Below are positions 50,112-57,251 of a stretch of 64,000 nucleotides of DNA, in pieces. Position numbers and translations under genes: made by a program. How positions within the stretch are numbered: position 1 is the stretch's first letter; every line of letters begins with the position of its first letter. Origin of the DNA: JAVBKX01 sp031553835 (GTDB taxonomy: Bacteria > Bacteroidota > Bacteroidia > Bacteroidales > Azobacteroidaceae); NCBI GenBank assembly GCA_031553835.1, contig JAVBKX010000007.1, positions 62,001-126,000 of the forward strand, in the 5' to 3' direction. Under the pieces are notes generated by a model. That model did no database searches. It was not told the origin of the DNA and worked only from the letters and a program-made list of their open reading frames with translations.

Positions 50112-52342
50112 ATGAAACGAAATGAGAAATTGAATGTAGCAATGTTTAGCGTATTGCTATTTGCCTTTTGTGCTTTTACTAATAATGTAATGGCCTGGCA
50201 AGGCAACGGAACATCTTCCGACCCTTGGCAGATTAAAGATGGAGGCGGCAATGGAGTTCGCGCGTATGTATCAGGTTCTACTTTGCGCATAGACGGCAGT
50301 GGTAATATGGCTGATTTCTGGTCTTCTACCGAAGGTGAAGCGCCCTGGAACTATCAATACTATGACAATAGTTCTTCCATAACAACTGTTGTAATACAAG
50401 ATGGCGTAACAAATATTGGAGACCGCGCCTTTCACGATTTAAAAAACTTGCAAAAAATAACTATTCCCTCTTCTGTTGCCAAAATCGGAAGACAAGCGTT
50501 TTATATGGAACATGTTCCAAACAATAATTTTCAATCTATAACCATTCCAAACAGTGTTACGGAAATAGAAGGTGAAGCATTTAAAAACTGTACTAATTTA
50601 AAAACCGTCACTATCGAAAATGGGCCTGTTGCATTAAACTTTAGTAGTTTTTACTATAATGGCAGTGAATATCCGCGAGGTACTAAAACCGATTGGTTTT
50701 TTGGTTGTCCACTTCAAACATTGCATTTTGGAAGAACATTATCCTCTTCTTCTGGTAATCCATTTAGTGGTACTTCAATACAAACCTTAACCATCGGGAA
50801 TACAGTTACTTTACTTGGAAGTAAGGCTTTTGCTAATTGTACCGGATTAATAAATGTAACTTTGCAAGATGGAACACTTCCTCTATCGTTCAATCGCAGT
50901 TCTTACAAACCATTTTCAAACTGTCCCATAAAGACTTTTCATTGGGGCAGAAATTTAGTGGATTTCAGTTCGCCGGTAGCGGGGAACACTGCATTGACCT
51001 TAGTAACAATCGGCAACAGTGTTACTTCGGTCGGAAGTTACGCTTTTTCTGGTTGTACTGCTTTGACAAGTGTAGCCATCCCAGCAAGTATAAAAACAAT
51101 AGAAAGCGGCATATTTTATCAATGCAGTAGTATAACAAGTTTTACTATTCCCAGTAGTGTGCTTCAATCGAAAGTTCGGCTTTTTATGGTACCGGACTAA
51201 CAAAGATCATTATCCCAAATACGGTTACTTCAATTGGAAGTGGAGCTTTTTCCAATTGTACCGGATTGACAGATGTTACTTTGGCTGACGGAACAACTTC
51301 TTTATCGTTCAATCGTTATACCTATAAACCCTTTTCCAACTGTCCCATAAAGACTTTCCATTGGGGCAGAAATTTAGTAGATTTTAGTTCGCCGGTTGCG
51401 GATAATAAAGTTTTGACTTCAGTTACGATTGGCAACTATGTTGCTTCAGTTGGAAGTTACGCTTTTTCCGGTTGTATGGGCTTGACAAGCATAAACATTC
51501 CAACAAGCATTACTACAATAGAAAGCGGTATGTTTTACCAATGCAGTGATTTAAAAAACATAACTATTCCGAGTAGCATTACCTCAATTGAAAGTGAAGC
51601 TTTTCGTTACTCGGGATTAACCAGCCTCAACATACCAAATAATGTTATTTCGATAGGAAGTGGGGCATTTGCTGATTGCACCGGATTAACAAATGTAACT
51701 TTGGCAGACGGAATAACTCCTTTATCGTTCAATCGTTATACCTATAAACCCTTTTCCAACTGCCCCATAAAAACTTTTCATTGGGGTAGAAATTTAGTGA
51801 ATTACAGTTCACCAGTTGCAGGAAACAAAATTTTAACTTCGGTTACTATTGGCAACAATGTGACTTCAATTGGCAATTCTGATTTTTCTGGTTGTACAGG
51901 TCTGACGAATGTAACTATTCCGAGTAGTATTACTTCGATAGGTTCACAAGCATTTTATGGGTGCTATGGATTAAAAGAAATCCACAGTAAAAATCCAAAT
52001 CCGCCGACAGCAGGCTCTAACTGTTTTTATGATGTGTACAATACTTGTAAATTATATGTTCCGGGAGGCGCTGAAACCAAATACAAAGCTGCCGCCGAAT
52101 GGAAAAAATTCTTTTCTATAACATCAGCAATCATCCCAATCAAAGCAGACAATATCGCCATTCAATCGTTGGTAAATGGTATCGCCATTGAAACGAAAGA
52201 ACAAATGCCTGTATCGATTTATAATCTTTCCGGTCAGAAAATATATGAATCCGTTATTGCCGGAAATACAGAGATACAGTTAGGCAAAGGCATTTATATT
52301 GTAAGAGTAAATAATACAAGTGCAAAAGTAGTTGTACCTTAA
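50112..52342 (+). pseudogene. BspA-like leucine-rich repeat surface protein, frameshifted
   Basis: Two open frames (to 51200 and from about 51160 on) together encode one protein of about 743 residues. Signal peptide MLFAFCAFTNNVMAW-like after ATG 50112; then many TpLRR/BspA units (SITIPNSVTEIEGEAFKNC, LTSVTIGNYVASVGSYAFSGC). The C-terminus (MPVSIYNLSGQKIYESVIAG ... GKGIYIVRVNN) fits a type IX secretion sorting domain. A one-base loss near 51155-51162 shifts frame. Three internal copies of a 420-bp unit show it: the anchor TCGTTCAATCG is at 50886, 51305 and 51725, steps 419 and 420. It could be a real pseudogene, phase variation or a sequencing error. Confidence 0.85.
50860..51900 (+). repeat. 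420-bp internal tandem repeats in the BspA-like gene
   Basis: Three units with highly similar DNA (for example CCCATAAAGACTTTTCATTGG near 50930, and matching stretches near 51350 and 51767). Similarity is high enough for recombination to change copy number. Confidence 0.85.
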
Positions 52343-52380
52343 TAAGTGATACAAAGCAATAATATCCTTAAACCAGGTTT

Positions 52381-52523
52381 CAATTGCCGTCAGTTTCAAC
52401 TGACGGACAAAAGAATGACACTACATATCGGCTTTAGTCCAATAATTCTAAACAGTTGGGCTAAAGCCTTTTTATAAAAAAGGGATTTTTTCATATCCGT
52501 TGGTTGAAAACCAACGGCAATTC
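52381..52523. repeat. REP/MITE-like compound palindrome
   Basis: Outer arms at 52382-52406 and 52497-52522 are imperfect inverted repeats of each other (AATTGCCGT...ACGG against CCGT...ACGGCAATT), and each is itself a hairpin (CCGTCAGTT/AACTGACGG; CCGTTGGTT/AACCAACGG). Between them GGCTTTAGTCC (52430-52440) and GGGCTAAAGCC (52458-52468) form a third hairpin with a T run. No transposase inside. Confidence 0.75.
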
Positions 52524-52525
52524 AT

Positions 52526-52836
52526 TTACAATCCTATGTGTTCTTTTTCGGCATTCGCTCTTGCCATAATCAGTTCTGCTGCTGTATGACCCTGCATGGC
52601 ATAATGTAATTTGTTCAAAATAATCTTCATTGAGGAATATGCCGTTTTCCATGCGCTTTTTGTCAATGACATAACCTCGAATCGCATAATCCCGCAAAAC
52701 AGATGTTGCCCATTGACGAAATTGTGTGGCACGTTGGGAATTGATGCACTTCAATCGTATTTCCTCCAGATTGGGAAGTAAATACTAAAAATTCGGCCGT
52801 ACTATTCCGAATTTGTAGTTTCTTGTTTTTATTCAT
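52526..52836 (-). pseudogene. RhuM-family virulence protein relic
   Basis: Reading the minus strand from ATG 52836: NSTAEFLVFTSQSGGNTIEV resembles the RhuM N-terminus; then, after a deletion of the DNA between, NSQRATQFRQWATSVLRDYA and KKRMENGIFLNEDYFEQ match the RhuM core; then a frame change gives LHYAMQGHTAAELIMARANA, the RhuM C-terminus, ending at 52526. Two internal deletions and at least two frame changes show it is dead. RhuM proteins occur in pathogenicity islands and near restriction systems; their function is unclear. Confidence 0.7.
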
Positions 52837-52850
52837 TGTTAAAAATTTAG

Positions 52851-54974
52851 TTATACCCTCAAGCTCAACTGTATCCGTTTCCTTTCAAAATCAATACTCA
52901 GTACCTTTACCTGCACATGCTGATGCAACGACACGATTTCTGTTGGATCGGATACAAACTTATCAGCCATTTCCGAAATATGAACCAAGCCTTTTTCTTT
53001 AACGCCTATATCCACGAAACATCCGAAGTTGGTAATGTTACTGATAATTCCGGGCAATACCATTCCTTCCCGCAAGTCATTCATTGTTTGGACATTCGGA
53101 TCAAACTCAAATACCTTGATGCCTTTCCGCGGATCGCGACCGGGTTTATCCAACTCTTCCATAATGTCGGTCAAAGTGGGGATTCCGATTTTTTCGGTAA
53201 CATATTTTTCCAGAAACAGTTTCTTTTTCAATTCTTTGTTGGAAATCAATTCAGCCACATTGCAACTTAGGTCTTTGGCCATTGTCTCTACAACTTTATA
53301 GCTTTCGGGGTGAACCGCAGAATTATCCAACGGATTCTCTGCATCGGGAATACGAAGGAATCCCGCACATTGTTCGTATGCTTTTTCACCTAAGCGTGGC
53401 ACTTTCAATAGTTCTTTTCGACTGGAAAATGCTCCGTGTTCAGCACGGTAATCTACGATATTTTGTGCTAATGCCGGACCTAATCCCGAAACGTAAGTCA
53501 GCAAATGTTTACTGGCGGTATTCAAATTGACACCAACCGAGTTTACGCAATTTTCCACCGTTTGATCGAGTGATTGTTTCAATTTGGTTTGATCCACATC
53601 ATGCTGATATTGCCCAACACCTATGGATTTTGGATCAATTTTTACTAATTCGGCGAGTGGATCCATCAACCGGCGACCAATACTGATAGCGCCGCGGACA
53701 GTAACATCATATTCAGGAAATTCTTCGCGTGCGATTTTAGATGCCGAATAAACAGAAGCGCCATCTTCGCTGACAACAAACACTTGCAATTTTTTGTCGT
53801 AGCGCAAGTTGGTGATAAAACCTTCCGTTTCTCGGCTGGCGGTCCCGTTTCCAATGGCGATTGCATCAATATTATAAGTACTCACCAACGAAACGACTTT
53901 CATCCCTGCTTTACTTTTTTCATTTTGAGGGGGATGAGGATAAATGGTTTCGTTGTGAAGTAAATTTCCCTGAGCATCCAAACAAACTAATTTGCATCCG
54001 GTGCGGTATCCTGGGTCAACACCCAGTACCCGTTTTTGTCCGAGAGGAGGAGCGAGCAAAAGCTGTTTCAGATTTTCTGCAAAAACTTTGATGGCCTGAA
54101 CATCCGCTTTTTCTTTCGAAAGGTTGTCAAATTCCGTTTCAATCGATGGTTTTAATAATCGTTTGTAAGCATCGCTAACGGCTATTTCCACTTGATCACA
54201 AGCATCTCCGGCTCCTTTTACAAAACGGCGGTGAAGCATTTCGAGACAAGGTTCATCTTCCGGAGAAATGTTGACTTTCAAAAAACCTTCGGCTTCGCCA
54301 CGACGCATGGCCAATAATCGATGTGAAGAACAACGAGCGAGCGGTTCGCTCCAATCGAAATAGTCGCGATATTTGGCCGCCTCTTCATCTTTGCCTTTTA
54401 CTAATTTTGAAGAAATTATGGCATGGCGGTTAAACAAATTCCGGAGCGCATTGCGTGCGCCTTCATTTTCGTTGACCCATTCGGCGATAATGTCACGCGC
54501 GCCTTGCAACGCTTCTTCCACATCTTTCACTTCATCTGTAATAAACTGAGCCGCTTTTGATTGAATATCTCGCTCAAACTGCGACATAATGATTTTCGCC
54601 AACGGTTCCAGTCCTTTTTTACGGGCGATTTCAGCTTTTGTTTGCCTTTTGGGTTTATACGGAAGATAAATATCTTCAAGTTCGGTGCTATCCCAACAAT
54701 TTTCGATGCGTTGTTTTAGTTCCGGAGTCAGTTTTTCCTGATCTTCGATCGTTTTAAGGATTGTTTCTTTCCGCTTGGCTAATTCGGTCAGTTTATCGTA
54801 CTGATTTTTGATGTCTCCGATAGCCACTTCGTCCAGTCCGCCGGTCACTTCTTTCCGGTAACGGCTGATAAAGGGGATAGTGGCGCCATCGTTCAGTAAT
54901 TCGATTGTTTTAGCAACTCTTACTTTTGGTATCGTTAATGAAGCGGAAATAATTTCCGGGAAAACAGTATTCAT
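52851..54974 (-). CDS. tex: RNA-binding transcription accessory protein Tex
   Basis: 707 residues from ATG 54974; a TTG at 54983 is also in frame. Order: N-terminal helical region with FISRYRKEVTGGLDE, a YqgF-like RNase H fold (RVLGVDPGYRTGCKLVCLD), helix-hairpin-helix pairs (NTASKHLLTYVSGLGPALAQNI, LKVPRLGEKAYEQCAGFLR), and a C-terminal S1 RNA-binding domain (GMVLPGIISNITNFGCFVDIG). All domains intact. Tex binds nucleic acids and affects transcription; details vary between bacteria. Follows the NUDIX gene on the same strand after an inverted repeat. Confidence 0.95.
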   Translation of the reverse strand: MNTVFPEIISASLTIPKVRVAKTIELLNDGATIPFISRYRKEVTGGLDEVAIGDIKNQYDKLTELAKRKETILKTIEDQEKLTPELKQRIENCWDSTELEDIYLPYKPKRQTKAEIARKKGLEPLAKIIMSQFERDIQSKAAQFITDEVKDVEEALQGARDIIAEWVNENEGARNALRNLFNRHAIISSKLVKGKDEEAAKYRDYFDWSEPLARCSSHRLLAMRRGEAEGFLKVNISPEDEPCLEMLHRRFVKGAGDACDQVEIAVSDAYKRLLKPSIETEFDNLSKEKADVQAIKVFAENLKQLLLAPPLGQKRVLGVDPGYRTGCKLVCLDAQGNLLHNETIYPHPPQNEKSKAGMKVVSLVSTYNIDAIAIGNGTASRETEGFITNLRYDKKLQVFVVSEDGASVYSASKIAREEFPEYDVTVRGAISIGRRLMDPLAELVKIDPKSIGVGQYQHDVDQTKLKQSLDQTVENCVNSVGVNLNTASKHLLTYVSGLGPALAQNIVDYRAEHGAFSSRKELLKVPRLGEKAYEQCAGFLRIPDAENPLDNSAVHPESYKVVETMAKDLSCNVAELISNKELKKKLFLEKYVTEKIGIPTLTDIMEELDKPGRDPRKGIKVFEFDPNVQTMNDLREGMVLPGIISNITNFGCFVDIGVKEKGLVHISEMADKFVSDPTEIVSLHQHVQVKVLSIDFERKRIQLSLRV

Positions 54975-55008
54975 AAAGTTCAAAATTTAATTGTTGTAAT
55001 GTAATGAA

Positions 55009-55117
55009 ATGGCACGCGGATGACACAGATTAAACAGGTTTCCGCTCATAAGTTTAATAATTATCATAATCACTAAAAAAATTTAAATCTGTTTAATCCG
55101 TGTCATCCGCGTGCCAT
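55009..55117. repeat. 29-bp inverted repeat forming the end of the NUDIX gene
   Basis: ATGGCACGCGGATGACAC.. (55009-55037) and its complement (55089-55117) match over 29 bases with one mismatch, 51-base loop. The second arm supplies the last codons (KWHADDTD and stop) of the NUDIX gene. GGCACGCGGATGACACGGATT-like sequences are spread as intergenic repeats in several bacterial groups. Confidence 0.85.
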
Positions 55118-55617
55118 TTGACAATTGCTTTGCGAATAGACTCCAAACCAAAGTCACTCGGATTAATTTCATTCGGGTATAAAAATACGATTTCTGAAGC
55201 ATCGTCATCTGCTTTTGCATGCGAAAAATCGTCGATCAAGCATTCAAAAAACATATCTACTGTATGCACTTCAAATTCGGAATACATGTACCGGTTAGGA
55301 ATCGAAAACAGATAGTGTAAATGGGCAACCTGCAATCCGGTTTCTTCCAATATCTCACGCTCCATAGCTTCTTCAGTTGTTTCGTCCATATCGACAAATC
55401 CGCCGGGCAGGTCGAGCGTTCCCTTTGCCGGTTCTTTGGCACGTCTCACTGCAAGCAATCGCCCATTAGTATCTTTTATAAATGCAGCCGTGGAAGAACT
55501 GCAATTGAAATAATAAACAAACCCGCAATTGGTGCATGCTTTCGACTTGAAATTATGTTCATGAAAAGCCGAAGATCCACATTTGGGACAGAATTTGAAT
55601 TGGGATAAAGGGTGCAT
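55093..55617 (-). CDS. NUDIX hydrolase with N-terminal zinc ribbon
   Basis: 174 residues from ATG 55617. The N-terminal zinc ribbon has CPKCGSS and CTNCGFVYYF, as in NudC-like enzymes. The NUDIX box is GGFVDMDETTEEAMEREILEETGL-like, with the catalytic REILEETGL intact. Likely cleaves a nucleoside diphosphate derivative; the ribbon alone does not prove an NAD substrate. The last eight residues come from a repeat element, so the original C-terminus may have been replaced. Two genes downstream of the HigB/HigA-like pair. Confidence 0.88.
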   Translation of the reverse strand: MHPLSQFKFCPKCGSSAFHEHNFKSKACTNCGFVYYFNCSSSTAAFIKDTNGRLLAVRRAKEPAKGTLDLPGGFVDMDETTEEAMEREILEETGLQVAHLHYLFSIPNRYMYSEFEVHTVDMFFECLIDDFSHAKADDDASEIVFLYPNEINPSDFGLESIRKAIVKWHADDTD

Positions 55618-55622
55618 AGTCG

Positions 55623-55949
55623 TCAAACTAATTGAATATATTTGTTCTCAATTCTCACATTAAAATGGATTTCGGCCTTCAACGCTTTGAATACTTTTAG
55701 AATAGTATCAATAGTGGCGCTATTGGCACTACTTTCCAGTTTGGAAATTTGAGATTTTTGTACGCCTACCAATTCTCCTAATTGTTCTTGGGTCAAATGT
55801 TGTTGTTGCCTTACAGCTTTAATCATTCTACCTAATACTTCCATGTGAAGTTCGTATTCATATTCGTCTCTTTCGGGTGTGCCGATTTTACCAAGATATT
55901 TATCTTTCATTTCGGCAAACGAGTAAGAATTCATTTCTTGCTTTGCCAT
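55623..55949 (-). CDS. XRE-family antitoxin (HigA-like)
   Basis: 108 residues from ATG 55949 (MAKQEMNSYSFAEMKDKYLG). An N-terminal helical part is followed by a helix-turn-helix of XRE type (MIKAVRQQQHLTQEQLGELV, VQKSQISKLE) and a short C-terminal strand. Directly follows the HigB-like toxin gene, toxin first, as in higBA systems, where the antitoxin also represses the operon. The gene is intact although the toxin appears broken. Confidence 0.83.
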   Translation of the reverse strand: MAKQEMNSYSFAEMKDKYLGKIGTPERDEYEYELHMEVLGRMIKAVRQQQHLTQEQLGELVGVQKSQISKLESSANSATIDTILKVFKALKAEIHFNVRIENKYIQLV

Positions 55950-55950
55950 G

Positions 55951-56278
55951 TTATTTGTTGTTTTCTTTATTTGCAAAATACATTTTTTTCATATTAATCG
56001 CTTTCTCTATTTCCTGCTTAGGAACTTTATCCGTTTTTTTAGTGAATCCATTCGTTGCAATAACTAATGTTATATCATTGTCCAATTTGTCCCAAAATGC
56101 AAGTAATCTGATCTGCATTCTATTAAATTTTGTTCGAAACTCCCATATATCATCTTGCAACTTTTTAAAAAGTGCAGGATCATTAATATTGCAGAAGATT
56201 TTTTTGATCGTCTTAATATCTAAATTTTGCAATAAAATGTTCAGCTTCTTCTAAAAATTTAGTTTGAAAGCACTGCAT
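55951..56278 (-). pseudogene. HigB/Gp49-like toxin gene with N-terminal frameshift
   Basis: From ATG 56278 the frame reads MQCFQTKFLEEAEHFIAKF and stops. One base less in the T run near 56224-56228 would join it to LDIKTIKKIFCNINDPALFK and KKLQDDIWEFRTKFNRMQIR, then LLAFWD and KKTDKVPKQEIEKA, the typical core of HigB/Gp49 RelE-fold ribonucleases. A TTG at 56232 could start a 93-residue form lacking the first strand and helix. So the toxin is probably inactive, or the base is an error. The antitoxin gene overlaps or abuts its end. Confidence 0.7.
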
Positions 56279-56368
56279 TTTTTCATAGTTTGCCACAAAG
56301 ATAACGAATTGTTTCTAAATTTAGAAACAATTCATTGTGAATTTATGCAAGTACCACTAAAAAAGCAG

Positions 56369-56376
56369 TATCTTTG
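56369..56376 (+). promoter_or_regulatory. Promoter -7 box for the YdcF-like gene
   Basis: TATCTTTG, 38 bases before the ATG. Confidence 0.5.
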
Positions 56377-56413
56377 TCAAAACTAAATTTGATAGACTTT
56401 TTTTATTGCAAAT

Positions 56414-57145
56414 ATGCTCAAAAAAATCGCCGTTATAACTGGAATCATTTGCATCCTCTCTGCTCTTATTCTTGTAATCGCGTTTGGAATCACTTCCGGA
56501 ACGGTAATGGCTTTCATATTTGGCATTATATTGATAATAACGGCTTTATGTTTTCATAAAATGCCGAACAAATTACAAAAACTTCTTATCGTCCTTTCCG
56601 GAGCAGGAATAATTGCTTTTCTCGTTATTATCAGTATCATTGTCGTCAGAGGGAACCGCGATTCAACGGCATTTGATGAAGATTGTGTTCTGGTGCTTGG
56701 CTGTGGCATCCGGGGAGAAACCATATTGCCCGTGCTGCAATCGCGATTAGATAAATGCCTGGAATATCTTTCCGTAAATCCGAATGTTCCTGTATTTGTC
56801 AGTGGAGGAAAAGGCCATAACGAAAATATTCCTGAAGCGGAAGCCATGAAACGTTATTTAGTTCAACACGGAATTGACGAAACGCAGATCTTCATGGAAG
56901 ATCAATCTACCAACACCATAGAAAATTTTGTTCACTCCGGCATTTTATTTGAAAAATACTTTGAAGGAAAATTTTATACGGTTGCCTGTATTACAAGCGA
57001 TTATCATGTCTATAGATCTGAAATGATCGCATCGGATTTCGATATCGAAACACACTTTTATGCTGCCGGTGTAAGATGGTATTTACGTTTGGCAGCCTAT
57101 TGCCGGGAAGTACTGTCGATTTGTAAATACTGGATTTTTAATTAA
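56414..57145 (+). CDS. YdcF/SanA-like membrane protein (DUF218)
   Basis: 243 residues. Three N-terminal membrane helices (AVITGIICILSALILVIAFG, TVMAFIFGIILIITALCF, LLIVLSGAGIIAFLVIISII), then the DUF218 domain: CVLVLGCGIRGETILPVLQSR, VFVSGGKGHNENIPEAEAMK, IFMEDQSTNTIENFVHS and ITSDYHVYRSEM. These are the family's conserved Gly/Asp/Glu/His motifs, all present. The family is linked to envelope permeability and cell-wall lipid carrier recycling in some bacteria; the reaction is uncertain. Confidence 0.85.
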   Translation: MLKKIAVITGIICILSALILVIAFGITSGTVMAFIFGIILIITALCFHKMPNKLQKLLIVLSGAGIIAFLVIISIIVVRGNRDSTAFDEDCVLVLGCGIRGETILPVLQSRLDKCLEYLSVNPNVPVFVSGGKGHNENIPEAEAMKRYLVQHGIDETQIFMEDQSTNTIENFVHSGILFEKYFEGKFYTVACITSDYHVYRSEMIASDFDIETHFYAAGVRWYLRLAAYCREVLSICKYWIFN

Positions 57146-57216
57146 AGCTAATACATTTTTCATAATTTTTAAATACTCCGAATCCCAGTATTTTTTCTGT
57201 TCAAAAAAGAAAATTG

Positions 57217-57224
57217 TAACTTTG
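57217..57224 (+). promoter_or_regulatory. Promoter -7 box for the TPR protein gene
   Basis: TAACTTTG, 28 bases before ATG 57252. Confidence 0.5.
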
Positions 57225-57251
57225 TCCGCATCATTCTTATTCCATAGGAAA

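Noticed and set aside
50860..51900. CRISPR or VNTR outside genes
   Set aside because: The repeat is within a coding sequence and encodes leucine-rich repeat units in frame.
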